Shown here piece by piece: positions 51,941-60,750 of a stretch of 64,000 nt of DNA (position 1 is the stretch's first letter; each line of letters starts with the position of its first letter). Location of the stretch: assembly GCF_040779325.2 (NCBI RefSeq), contig NZ_JBFONT020000012.1, forward strand, positions 1-64,000, read 5' to 3'. The DNA comes from Aestuariibius violaceus. Lineage in GTDB: Bacteria; Pseudomonadota; Alphaproteobacteria; Rhodobacterales; Rhodobacteraceae. A program made the translations under genes and the position numbers. Under the pieces are notes generated by a model. That model was not told where the DNA came from, did no database searches, and worked only from the letters and a program-made list of their open reading frames with translations.

Positions 51941-52947
51941 GCACCGAACCGATCCTCTCCCTGCGCGGGCTGACCGTGCGCTACCCGGTGCGCCAGGGCC
52001 TCACCCGGCGCGAGATCACCGCGCTCCACCCGACCGATCTGGACATCCACCGCGGCGAAACACTGGCCATCGTCGGCGAAAGCGGCTCGGGCAAGACGAC
52101 GCTCGGCCGCGCCATGCTGAGGCTGGTCGAGCCATCGGGCGGGCAGATCCTGCACAACGGTACCGACCTCACCGCCCTTGGCACGCGGCAGATGCGCGCG
52201 CTCCGCCCCCGCTTCCAGATGGTCTTCCAGGATCCCTATTCTTCGCTCAACCCGAGTCACCGCATCGGCACGATGCTGATGGACGTTCTCGCGCATACCG
52301 GCGTCCCTAAACCCGACCGCGAGGCCCGCGCAACTGCCCTGCTGGCCGATGTTGGGCTCGACAAGGATGCGATGCACCGCTTCCCGTCTGCCTTCTCCGG
52401 CGGTCAGCGCCAGCGCATCGCCATCGCCCGCGTACTTGCCTCCGACCCCAACCTGATCGTCGCCGACGAGCCGATTTCAGCGCTCGACGTGTCAATCCAG
52501 GCGCAGGTCGTGAACCTTCTCATGGATCTCAAGCGCAAACGCGGGCTGACGCTTGTCTTCATCTCCCACGATCTCGGCATGGTATCGGCCATCGCGGACC
52601 GCACAGCGGTGATGTATTTCGGCGAAATCGTCGAGATCGGAGAGGCCGCAGCCCTCGCGACCTCCCCGGCCCATCCCTACAGCGCTATGCTGCTCGCCAG
52701 TCAGCCGAAGCCAGATGTCGCGGCCTCCCGCGCCACCATCCGCGCCGCCGCCAGCATCCCGGCCGCCGATCTGCCCAGCCAGCTCGACCCGCCCACGGGC
52801 TGCCCGTTCCGCAGCCGCTGCCCGCGCGCCCTCGATCGCTGCGCGCAGGAGGCGGCAGGCCTCACACCCACAACTCAGGGCGGCCTGACGTCCTGCTTCA
52901 ACCCATTTACAGAAGACGAGACCCCGAAAGGAGCGCTCCGCGCATGA
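51937..52947 (+). CDS. ABC transporter ATPase (DppF type)
   Basis: A 336-residue ATPase with Walker A GESGSGKTT, signature FSGGQRQRIAIARVL, Walker B NLIVADEPISALDVSIQAQVV and a C-terminal PTGCPFRSRCPRALDRC stretch. The open frame starts at 51823 but the ATG at 51937 (MSTEPILS) overlaps the DppD stop (ATGA). With DppD it forms the heterodimeric ATPase of the importer. Confidence 0.92.
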
Positions 52948-53675
52948 TCATCGACGCCTATAACAACATCTGGGAAGCGGGCCAGAATTCCGACTATCTG
53001 ACAGCCGAAACCTACTCGGTCGAGATGATGCTGCGTGACATGGACGATGCCGGTGTCGACATGGCGGTCGGCTGTTCGCTCGGCCAGATGATCGACAACG
53101 ACTACACCGCCAGCGTGGGCCGCAAGTACCCCGACCGGATCATCGCCTTCGGCCAGGTCAACGCGCGGGATGCCGACGCCGCTGAGCAAATCCGCCGCGA
53201 CCACGACAAGCACGGCTTCAATGGGCTCAAGCTGCATCCCGTTCTGCATGGTTACCACATCGTCGATCACGGCCTTCTCGACCCAATCTACGAAGCCTGC
53301 GCCGAGCGGGGGATCATGATTCTCTTCAACGCGCTCGACGATGCCTTCATCCACCCGTTGGGGATCGAGGAGATCGCTAAGCACTACCCGACCGTCCCGA
53401 CCCTGATCGCCCATATGGGCACCGTCTGGAACGTGGGTGAGGCGATCCTCGTGGCCAAGCGGACGCCCAACATCTACCTTGAAACCTCCTCTACCCAGCT
53501 GATCGAGGTGCGCATGGCATATCGCGATCTCGGCCCGGAAAAGATCATCATGGGCACCGACTGGCCGGGCAGCGATTTCGAGATGGAGCGGCTTAAGATC
53601 GCCAAATCCGTCCAAGACCCGGCCCATCGCGCGATGATCGAAGGCGGCAACCTCGCGAAACTCCTCGGCCTATGA
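52944..53675 (+). CDS. Amidohydrolase (Amidohydro_2/ACMSD-like TIM barrel) lacking HxH
   Basis: A 243-residue TIM-barrel protein. The GFNGLKLHPVLHG, LIAHMGTVWN, YLETSSTQLIEV and KIIMGTDWPGSDF strands are typical of the ACMSD/Amidohydro_2 branch. Where the first strand normally ends in H-x-H (metal ligands), it reads IIDAYNNIWE, so that pair is missing, while the later His and Asp remain. It may be metal-free or use one metal differently. AAAGGAG precedes the start; it overlaps the DppF stop. Confidence 0.82.
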   Translation: MIIDAYNNIWEAGQNSDYLTAETYSVEMMLRDMDDAGVDMAVGCSLGQMIDNDYTASVGRKYPDRIIAFGQVNARDADAAEQIRRDHDKHGFNGLKLHPVLHGYHIVDHGLLDPIYEACAERGIMILFNALDDAFIHPLGIEEIAKHYPTVPTLIAHMGTVWNVGEAILVAKRTPNIYLETSSTQLIEVRMAYRDLGPEKIIMGTDWPGSDFEMERLKIAKSVQDPAHRAMIEGGNLAKLLGL

Positions 53676-55090
53676 CCACGCTCTCCGTAGCCGCGATCTG
53701 GGCTCGGCCCTGGGAGGGGCCGCCGGTATGGGGCGGGCAGCTGACCTTCGAAGATGGCCGTATCGGGGAGGTCACCGCGGCAGACCCAGAGGGCGACGCG
53801 CTCCTCATCCCGGGCCTCATCAATGCCCACGATCACGGCCGGGGCCTGCGCCCCCTCGCCTTCGGCGCCCCGGACGGCCCGCTCGAAGCGTGGCTCTGGG
53901 ACCTCTGGCGCGCGCCGCCTACGGATCCGTATCTCACCGCACTCGTGGCCTTCGGGCAGATGGCCCTGTCGGGCGTCACCACGGTGGTCCACAATCACCT
54001 GCCGCAATTGGAAGACCTCCTGATCGAGGCCAAAGCGGTCGCCCGTGCTGCCCGCGACGTCGGCATCCGCCTCGCCTTCGTCGTGCCGATCCTCGATCGG
54101 AACCTCGCGGGCTACGATGGCGGCGCCGCCGTGAAGGCCGCTCTTCCCTCCGACGAATGGACCGCCGCCAAAGCCGCAATGGCGCAACGCCCCTTCGCCG
54201 AGCAGATTGCAACCGTGTCCGACATCGCGTCAGCCATCGACGGCCCCGATATCGTCACGCAATACGGACCGCCCGGACCGCAATGGTTGTCTCCCGAAGG
54301 CCTCGCGGCTGTCGGCGACGCTGCCGCGACCGAGGGGCGGCGTGTCCATATCCACCTTCTGGAAACACAGCTTCAGCGCGACTGGATGGATGCGACCTGC
54401 CCCGACGGCGCGCATTTCCTTTTTGACCGCGCAGGGCTGTTGAACGATCGGCTGACCGTCGCCCACGGCGTCTTCCTTCGCTCCGAAGAGGCCACCGCCT
54501 TCGCCGATGCGAGCGCCACACTGGTGCTGAACACAAGCTCCAACTTGCGGTTATCCTCCGGCATCGCGGACGGTGCCGCGCTCAAGGCGGCGGGTCTCCG
54601 GCTTGGGATCGGGCTCGACGGTATGGCGCTGGATGACGATGCCGACATGCTGCGTGAGATGCGCCTGACCTCCATGCTCCTCGGCCCGCGCCGTTTCGAT
54701 AGACCTGGCCTCGGGCGCGCGGACATTCTCCGCGCGGCCTATTCCGACGGACGAGTAGCTTTCAACGGCCGCCGAGGGGACGGGTTGGCTGCAGGTGCGG
54801 AGGCCGACGTCGTCTCACTGTCGTTTGATCGGATCGCCCGTGACCGGATCGACGATGCCCCTAAGACCCTTGCGAACCTGATCCTCGGGCGTGCCTGTCG
54901 GGCGACAGTGCGCGATGTTTGGGTTGCGGGACGGCAGATCGTCAAGGATGCCGCTCTGACCGGGATCGACCTTACCGCTGCGGAACGCGAGCTGACGAAG
55001 ACCGCACGCGCCTCGCGGGATGTCCCTGCCTGGATCGACGCCGCCCGCGCCGCGCGGGTGGCTGCTTCCACGCCTGACGGCCTGAGATGA
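53672..55090 (+). CDS. Metal-dependent amidohydrolase (TrzA/deaminase-like)
   Basis: A 472-residue protein of the cyclic-amidohydrolase/deaminase type. It keeps the metal ligands: HDH in LLIPGLINAHDHGRGL, a His in VHIHLLETQ, a His in LTVAHGVFLR and the Asp in GIGLDGMALDDDAD. The closest pattern is the TrzA/AtzB/guanine-deaminase branch, which hydrolyses amino or other groups on rings. The substrate is unknown. It overlaps both neighbours by ATGA junctions. Confidence 0.88.
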   Translation: MTTLSVAAIWARPWEGPPVWGGQLTFEDGRIGEVTAADPEGDALLIPGLINAHDHGRGLRPLAFGAPDGPLEAWLWDLWRAPPTDPYLTALVAFGQMALSGVTTVVHNHLPQLEDLLIEAKAVARAARDVGIRLAFVVPILDRNLAGYDGGAAVKAALPSDEWTAAKAAMAQRPFAEQIATVSDIASAIDGPDIVTQYGPPGPQWLSPEGLAAVGDAAATEGRRVHIHLLETQLQRDWMDATCPDGAHFLFDRAGLLNDRLTVAHGVFLRSEEATAFADASATLVLNTSSNLRLSSGIADGAALKAAGLRLGIGLDGMALDDDADMLREMRLTSMLLGPRRFDRPGLGRADILRAAYSDGRVAFNGRRGDGLAAGAEADVVSLSFDRIARDRIDDAPKTLANLILGRACRATVRDVWVAGRQIVKDAALTGIDLTAAERELTKTARASRDVPAWIDAARAARVAASTPDGLR

Positions 55091-55875
55091 CCCGCATCGT
55101 CCCACTTCTGGACGGACATATCAGCTTCGACCCGCGGCTCTTTCCGGCTGTGCGGGAGGCACCAGAGGAGGCAGCCCGCCTTCTCGGGACGACCACCCTC
55201 CCTGACCAGATCGACGTCCCGGTCTGGTACTATCTCGCCAAAACCGCCCAAGGCGCCTGTCTTGTCGATACCGGCAGTGGCGAACTCTTCGGCGGCCTGC
55301 CGGGCAGGCTGCCAACAACGCTCGCCCATCACGGCGTTGCACCAGAAGACATCCGCCGCATCTGGCTGACCCATCTTCACGGAGACCATTGCGGAGGGCT
55401 GATCACCGAAGCTGGCGCCCCCGCATTCTCCAATGCCCGCATCGCGCTGCCCGAAGCGGAAGCCGAGCACTGGTTTGACGCGCACCACGAGGGGGTGGGG
55501 GCTGACATCGCGCGTGATGCGAAGTCGGCACTTGCCCCGTATGACGGCCGCATCGACAGGATCGCCCCAGGCACGCAAGTCGACGGCGCGACGGCCCTGA
55601 ACGCCCACGGCCACACTCCGGGCCACACGGCCTGGCTCCTGCCGGACCATGCGGTCATTGCTGCAGGCGATATTGTCCACCTACCGCCACTCCAGCTGCG
55701 TCACCCGGACTGGTCCAGCGATTGGGACACCGACCTGCACGCCGCGGCTGAAGCCCGAAAAACACTTCTGCTGCACGCCAGGAAAGAGCAGCTCATGCTC
55801 CTGACCGGACATGGTGGTCCCCTGGGTCCAGAAAGCCTTGCCGCAAGCATACCCTTCGAAACTGAGCCCACATAA
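55087..55875 (+). CDS. MBL-fold metallo-hydrolase
   Basis: A 262-residue protein with the metallo-beta-lactamase motif HLHGDHCGG (the H-x-H-x-D-H set), the Asp in VIAAGDIVHL and the C-terminal TGHGGPL His. MBL-fold enzymes of this type hydrolyse lactones, thioesters or cyclic amides. It is the last gene of the catabolic run. No terminator was clearly seen after it. Confidence 0.9.
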   Translation: MTRIVPLLDGHISFDPRLFPAVREAPEEAARLLGTTTLPDQIDVPVWYYLAKTAQGACLVDTGSGELFGGLPGRLPTTLAHHGVAPEDIRRIWLTHLHGDHCGGLITEAGAPAFSNARIALPEAEAEHWFDAHHEGVGADIARDAKSALAPYDGRIDRIAPGTQVDGATALNAHGHTPGHTAWLLPDHAVIAAGDIVHLPPLQLRHPDWSSDWDTDLHAAAEARKTLLLHARKEQLMLLTGHGGPLGPESLAASIPFETEPT

Positions 55876-55904
55876 GCCCTGCCTTCTTCACTGTTATCGA
55901 CAGT

Positions 55905-56306
55905 TCCCACGATGCCAGGTTGGCGGCGAGGCGTTATGGATCGAACCGGTCGGCCCCGACACCCTTCGCGCGGCGCAACGCGCCACGCGATGACGAACCT
56001 GACGGAGAGCGCTCATCTTTAGGGCGGCGAGGGACGTCTGGCGCTAAAAGCCGACGATGGCATCGCCTGCGTCACAGTCCTGGATCAGGGACCGAGAAAA
56101 TGCCCGAGGCACGGCTTCGCAAGGTGCGCGAGCCTTTTGTGGTACCAGAACGTTCACGCGCCCGCCGTAAGGACCGCTCTGGCCCTGGATTGGCCCTGGC
56201 AGATGCCGCGGCTCGTGAGCGCAGCGGGTACTTTATCTTAAGAAGTCGAAAACATGGCGGTCTGGAAGCGGCGATCGAGCCACCCATCGACACTATGAGG
56301 GCCTGA
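55905..56306 (+). pseudogene. Decayed sensor histidine kinase, HATPase_c part
   Basis: The stretch keeps a fading HATPase_c domain. At 55990 a frame reads MTNLTESAHL, a stop, then GGEGRLALKADDGIACVTVL and DQGP (N box and start of the G1 box). After a frameshift near 56100 it continues PEARLRKVREPFVVPERSR, GPGLALADAAARERSG and GGLEAAIEPP. Stop codons and at least one frameshift show it is dead. The earlier part, including the phosphoacceptor His, is not recognisable. No partner response regulator remains. Confidence 0.7.
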
Positions 56307-56558
56307 AGAGGCCGCATTAGCTCTCGAAGGTAAAGTCAAGCAATGCTACGGGAGCGCAGGATCGGAACCACCACAACTGCCGGTCACTAGTGGTTCGCGG
56401 CCCTCACCAGCCGTTTGTCGCGTCGGTTCACGCCGCAGTGCGGCTTCACCGAACCGGCCATTCGCCGCAGCTGCGCGATCATGCGGGACGCGAACTCACG
56501 CTGTGCGTGACGGAGCGGGCGTTCGTGTTATGATCCGTATACAGCTCGGAGAGTCGCT
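56307..56558. repeat. Gap with dispersed-repeat copy at about 56430-56500
   Basis: GCCGCAGTGCGGCTTCACCG, AACCGGCCATTCGCCGCAGC and ATGCGGGACGCGAACTCACG form a copy closely related to 19173 and 39229. Nothing else is seen between the histidine kinase remnant and the VOC gene. Confidence 0.55.
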
Positions 56559-56924
56559 ATGGCACAATTCCGGTACATCGTCTTGGATGTCGACGAGACG
56601 GTTACATTCTATCGCGATTGCCTTGGACTGGAGCTGGTCGAGCAGTACGGTCCGGCGATAGCAATTCTGAGAAACGACGACCTCGATTTGTGGGTTGCCG
56701 GTCCGATGGCGTCGGCCTCGCAGGCAATGCCTGACGGGACAAAGCCTGCACCAGGCGGATGGAACAGGTGTGTTCTAGTCGTCAAAAACATTGCGGCGAC
56801 GGTCGAATCCCTTCGACAGAACGACGTCGTCTTTAGAAACGAAATTGTCGAGGGCCCCGGAGGCAAGCAGATCCTTTGTGAGGACCCGTCGGGAAACGTG
56901 GTCGAACTTTTCGAACCCGCTTAG
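56559..56924 (+). CDS. VOC-family protein
   Basis: A 121-residue glyoxalase/bleomycin-resistance-fold protein: YIVLDVDETVTFYRDCLGLEL in the first half, then RCVLVVKNIAATVESLRQNDV and EDPSGNVVELFEPA with the terminal Glu metal ligand. Function unknown. It stands alone between repeat-filled gaps, downstream of the histidine kinase remnant and convergent with the DinB gene. Confidence 0.85.
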   Translation: MAQFRYIVLDVDETVTFYRDCLGLELVEQYGPAIAILRNDDLDLWVAGPMASASQAMPDGTKPAPGGWNRCVLVVKNIAATVESLRQNDVVFRNEIVEGPGGKQILCEDPSGNVVELFEPA

Positions 56925-57187
56925 GCGCTCAATTCTCGGGTCGATCTTCAAATCCGCAACGGGCTCATTGCGCCGTTAGATCAGTCACAGCATGCTCGCC
57001 GGACGGGTCGTCCGTCCTGATGGTGACGGCCCATAGCCGCCGTACCTAACGATCAACGTCGCTGCGATGCAGCTTCCCCGAAGCGGACGTTGATAGTCAG
57101 TGCAGTATGCAGGGGGGGTAGATGATGGCAATGCGGGACGAAGCGCCATTTCGCTGCGGCTGCGCGAGTGGCTGCTTTCGATTATAC
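56925..57187. repeat. Dispersed-repeat copies at about 57010-57180
   Basis: GACGGCCCATAGCCGCCGTA at 57011 is followed by GATCAACGTCGCTGCGATGC and AGCTTCCCCGAAGCGGACG, matching 24683-24760. A second piece (GCGGGACGAAGCGCCATTTC, GCTGCGGCTGCGCGAG) follows at 57133-57170. No gene is present. Confidence 0.6.
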
Positions 57188-57697
57188 TCAGACATCCTCA
57201 GGCAGCATCGGTAGATCTGTAGATCCCGGATCAATACCAGCAGCTGTCAGCATGGCATGCACTTGCCCCCGGTGGTGCGTTGCGTGATTGAACATATGGA
57301 CGAGATTGAAGCCAAAATCCGTTGTTACAGGGGTGTCACCTTTCATCCATTGAACCTGCCGTGACACGTCGTCATCGTTCAGGCCCTCGCACCAAGTTTT
57401 GATTTCCTCATCGAGTGCCGTTCGCTGGCGCTTGTAATCTGCCCAGTCACACGGTGCATCTGTGTAAGGGTGACGTTCGCCAATCTCGCTGACGGTAGCG
57501 TTATCGCTCCGTTGCCGGGCAAGCCAAATCCGATGGTCCCATAGGATATGGTTAAGTGTTTCTGCGATTGATTGAAAGAACGCGCCCCGGTCCTTCCACC
57601 GATCTTCATCGGTCAGTGTATCTGCTGCCGCGACGAGCGACTGGTTCTGCCACCGGTCATATCGCGCCATTGTCCGTGCGTAGTTAATATCAATCAT
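57188..57697 (-). CDS. DinB-family protein
   Basis: A 169-residue four-helix protein. The start INYARTMARYDRWQNQSLVAAADTL, ETLNHILWDHRIWL, and MFNHATHHRGQVHAML supply the three His of a DinB metal site. Members include thiol-dependent transferases and proteins of unknown role. GGAG lies before the ATG. It is divergent from the MFS gene, and a palindromic site lies between them. Confidence 0.87.
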   Translation of the reverse strand: MIDINYARTMARYDRWQNQSLVAAADTLTDEDRWKDRGAFFQSIAETLNHILWDHRIWLARQRSDNATVSEIGERHPYTDAPCDWADYKRQRTALDEEIKTWCEGLNDDDVSRQVQWMKGDTPVTTDFGFNLVHMFNHATHHRGQVHAMLTAAGIDPGSTDLPMLPEDV

Positions 57698-57721
57698 TAC
57701 AGCTTGCTCCTATTTCGTATA

Positions 57722-57739
57722 GTACACTGTGATGTACAC
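57722..57739. promoter_or_regulatory. GTACAC repeats between DinB and MFS
   Basis: GTACAC occurs at 57722-57727 and 57734-57739; the same bases also form GTACA-N6-TGTAC (57722-57737). The site overlaps a TATAGT -10-like element (57718-57723) upstream of the MFS gene and lies in the divergent promoter region. It may be a repressor site; no regulator gene is adjacent. Confidence 0.35.
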
Positions 57740-57775
57740 CTTTACTCTAACACCCTGAAATCGAGCATTTTTCCC

Positions 57776-58930
57776 ATGACTGCAACTCGCCCCGCTTTTA
57801 CGCCGGTTCTTATGCTGTTTGCTGCCGAGGCGGTTATCACTGGCCTGATCTATGCCCGCTTGCCAGATATTAAGGCGTCGGGCGATTTGTCGAATGCGGC
57901 CTTTGGTATTGTTCTTGTTGGGATTCCTATCGGCAATATACTTGGGTTCATTCTGGCTCCACATGCGATTGGCCGCTTTGGTCTGACCCGGGTGAGCTAC
58001 CTCGCGGTCTCGGTTCTCGGAATCGTGTCTCTCGGGCTTGGCTTTGCAAACACCGTCCCGACACTCATGGTCGCTTTCGCTCTGCTCGGTTTTTGTCTGT
58101 CACATACAGAAGTCTCGCAGAACTCGATGGCCGGGCATGTGGAGCGCACAACGGGTAGGCGGGTCATGTCGCGGTGCCATGGGGGCTGGAGCGTCGGGTC
58201 CATTATCGGCCTTTTGGCAGGTGGTGCGTTGAGCCAAGCTGCCGTGCCAGTCGCGCTCCAAAGCGCCGGAGCGGCCGTTGTCGGGGCTACGGCGGCGTTT
58301 CTTCTTGCGCGCAGCTTGCCACATGTGTCGCGCCATAAGCTGGAAGCAAAAGGAGCACGGTTGGCGTTGCGCGACCGTATCCCGCCAGTTGCATTGCTGT
58401 TGTTGTGTCTACTGCCGCTTGGCACCCTCGCATTGGAAGGAATAGTTCGCGACTGGGGTGCGATTTTCCTGCGCGACGATCTTGGCGCTGCGCCCTTCGC
58501 TTCGACGCTTTTGTTCGTCACCGTATCGACGTCAATGGCGGTGGTTAGATTGTCTGGTGATGCAATACTCGAATGGCTTGGGGAAAGGACAGTCGTGGGC
58601 GGTTCCATCATCTGCGCCAGCGTCGGACTATTAATTGTCTCTGTCGCGCCGTCGCTTTTCGTTGCTCTAGTAGGTGCTGCAATAACCGGTGTCGGTGTCG
58701 CTGTGGTTTATCCAGTTGCGTTGTCAATCGCGGCACGGCGCTCTGATCGACCGGAGCGCGATGTAGCCACGATGTCATTCATCTGCTTCGTCACGCTGAT
58801 GGCAAGCCCGACAGCAGTTGGGTTCTTGAGCCAGGCGATGGGACTGCGCATCACCTTTGCCGTCTTCGCGACCCTTTCGCTGTTCGCCCTCCTGCTTTTG
58901 CAAGTGACAGGCAAGCGAAAAGAGGGCTGA
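57776..58930 (+). CDS. MFS transporter
   Basis: A 384-residue membrane protein with about 12 segments. It starts MTATRPAFTPVLMLFAAEAVITG, has YARLPDIKASGDLSNAAFGI, and the loop HAIGRFGLTRVSYLAVS in the position of motif A. SQNSMAGHVERTTGRR, HGGWSVGS and the second half carry the EGIVRDWGAIFLRDDLGA segment seen in FucP/YbjJ-like MFS proteins. The open frame reaches back to 57572, but the ATG at 57776 begins the domain. Cargo unknown. Confidence 0.87.
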   Translation: MTATRPAFTPVLMLFAAEAVITGLIYARLPDIKASGDLSNAAFGIVLVGIPIGNILGFILAPHAIGRFGLTRVSYLAVSVLGIVSLGLGFANTVPTLMVAFALLGFCLSHTEVSQNSMAGHVERTTGRRVMSRCHGGWSVGSIIGLLAGGALSQAAVPVALQSAGAAVVGATAAFLLARSLPHVSRHKLEAKGARLALRDRIPPVALLLLCLLPLGTLALEGIVRDWGAIFLRDDLGAAPFASTLLFVTVSTSMAVVRLSGDAILEWLGERTVVGGSIICASVGLLIVSVAPSLFVALVGAAITGVGVAVVYPVALSIAARRSDRPERDVATMSFICFVTLMASPTAVGFLSQAMGLRITFAVFATLSLFALLLLQVTGKRKEG

Positions 58931-59196
58931 TACGCCATGTGGCGTGGTTCATTTCCGTAGTGAAGCCTTTGCCCAAAGCCGCCATTTAAGCGTCCCGCAG
59001 CATTAGAGAGTCTGGGCTCTCCGCCGCCATCGGAGGCGTCGCAGCATTCCCGACCAAGGCACCAATTTGCCGATCATGGACGGCCCTGAACGGACCTTTC
59101 AGCTAGCGGAGTTTACTGCGGTGCGGCGCACCAAAGCAGACATTCCAGAATGATCAAGCTAGGCTATACTCAAACTGCCGATTAGTGAGGACTATT
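58931..59196. repeat. Gap with dispersed-repeat copy at about 58975-59100
   Basis: AAGCCGCCATTTAAGCGTCC, CGCAGCATTAGAGAGTCTGG, GCTCTCCGCCGCCATCGGAG and GCGTCGCAGCATTCC mark a copy, followed by GACGGCCCTGAACGG at about 59079. There is no gene before the DUF4365 start. Confidence 0.55.
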
Positions 59197-60129
59197 GTGA
59201 GCCTAGGAACTCAGCGACAAGGCCAACTTGGTGTCAACGCAGTCGAAAAAATCGTTCTTGCCGATTGGGGAGCCCGTTGGCAGGCGCTTGATGCGCATAA
59301 CGATGATGGTGTGGACGGGCTGATATTTCTTGAGCGAGGGCAGGAGCTTTCGGGTCAAATCGTATTTGCACAAATTAAATGCCAAGAAGTAAAAAAACGG
59401 CCAGATGGAAACTATGTAATTCCTATCAAATCACAGAAGCTTGCGAAGAATCTGGAGGTTTGGCGAAAGGTTGTTGGAGCTGCTATCGTTGTTTTGGTCG
59501 ACCCACAAACACTGACGGCTCGTTGGGTAGATGCGAGGCCTAGTACGTCGACCACCGCTTCTCAGATACTTGTCCCAGAAGGACAGCATTTTAACGCGGC
59601 GGCCAAGGGCGAAATAGGCAAGTTGTGTGGAACACTTCACCAAGACCTGTTGGCACAAAAAGTTCACACGTTCGCGGACGACTTTTTACATTTGAGAACC
59701 TCCTCGCATCTGCAGGTAGCAACGCGTGCTTTGTACAAAAAGCTCGCGCAAGCATCTTTCAGCTTGGGGCACGATGGCGAGCGTGTGATCTTTGACCGAG
59801 ATGGATGGCGGCACATCACGAGGCCTAACCGAAGTCAGTTAGCAAGACATCAGAGCTTTATTCTTTTAGGGGCGGCCGCGAAAATCATCGAAGCTTGCGA
59901 CGAAGACCTATGCAATTTGTGGAGTTCTGACACCAACGACGGGAAGACACGTTTTTTTCAATTGGACAGTATGGTGACGTTTCCATTCAGGCAAACGGGA
60001 CTTGTACGTCTTGTGCTTAAGAAGTCGTTGACACGAATATCGGAGGACAGGTCATTGAAATTCTGGACCTTATACGAGCCGCGACGCAAGTACAGTGGAC
60101 TTGGTGTGCAAGAGCCACGGCACCCATAA
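59197..60129 (+). CDS. DUF4365 putative nuclease-type protein
   Basis: About 310 residues. The N-terminal 150 residues match DUF4365, a PD-(D/E)xK-like fold: Glu17 (GVNAVEKIVLADWG), Asp40 (NDDGVDGLIFLE) and Gln59-x-Lys61 (FAQIKCQ), followed by WRKVVGAAIVVLVDPQT. The remaining half is not recognised. DUF4365 proteins are seen in defence and mobile settings but have no proven activity here. A GTG at 59197 follows GAGG; a GTG at 59185 is also possible. It looks AT-richer than its neighbours. Confidence 0.78.
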   Translation: MSLGTQRQGQLGVNAVEKIVLADWGARWQALDAHNDDGVDGLIFLERGQELSGQIVFAQIKCQEVKKRPDGNYVIPIKSQKLAKNLEVWRKVVGAAIVVLVDPQTLTARWVDARPSTSTTASQILVPEGQHFNAAAKGEIGKLCGTLHQDLLAQKVHTFADDFLHLRTSSHLQVATRALYKKLAQASFSLGHDGERVIFDRDGWRHITRPNRSQLARHQSFILLGAAAKIIEACDEDLCNLWSSDTNDGKTRFFQLDSMVTFPFRQTGLVRLVLKKSLTRISEDRSLKFWTLYEPRRKYSGLGVQEPRHP

Positions 60130-60750
60130 ACCCGAAGGCTGCGAAGGGTCATGAGCAGCCCTTGCACACCATAGAAGCATAATCAAAGAAGTCGTTCGTT
60201 TCCAGGCATATTCGGCGGGTCGAGGCTGCACGGGAGCCGACGGCCCAAACCGGTCACTCGATCTAACCTAGAATTGCTGCATTTGCATTCCGCATTGCGG
60301 ACATTGGCGGCCATCCGCAGCATCTTGAAATCGGCAATGGCCAGGTCGCGGGACCATGCCGCCATTCACTTTTTGAGCTTTGCTGCCGCAGCATTCCTTC
60401 GAGCCTGCGGCACAACAAACGCTGCACCGCATCTGAGTCGTGAGAGCGGTCGTTCGCGGGCTAGGAATTTACCTAAACCAAAACCGCGCTTTCGCCGCGA
60501 CCGGCTCCGGCAAACCAGACGCGGACAAAACTGACCGGTCGTTTTGACCGCCGAAGGCCCTCTTATTTCTCCTTAAATTGAGCACCAGGCGATCAAACGC
60601 CGATGCTCGCCAGTATTTATTCTTTCATGTAGGGCCATCAAAGAAGGTTGCGGCAGTGATGGTTTTGGGCCTCAACGCTGCTTCTGGTTTGGTTGAGGTC
60701 TTTACGCAGGGTGAGGGGTGCACGCGCGCGGCTGGTGAGTTATAAACTAA
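60130..60750. repeat. 620-base gap with partial 108-bp repeat (60239-60261)
   Basis: The first 23 bases of the 108-bp unit recur at 60239-60261 (GACGGCCCAAACCGGTCACT and three more). GCCGCCATTCACTTTTTGAG and TGCTGCCGCAGCATTCC (60359-60397) also fit the family. A frame from 60659 to 60745 has a short Leu/Val-rich stretch but no domain. No gene was seen. Confidence 0.5.

Noticed and set aside
55920..56306. A 128-residue open frame taken as a real hypothetical protein
   Set aside because: Its second half is a frame fragment of a histidine kinase whose upstream part lies in another frame with stops, so it is a remnant and not a gene.
60659..60745. A 28-codon frame with a hydrophobic stretch before the AraC end
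   Set aside because: No ribosome site, no family match recognised, and it lies in a repeat-bearing gap.
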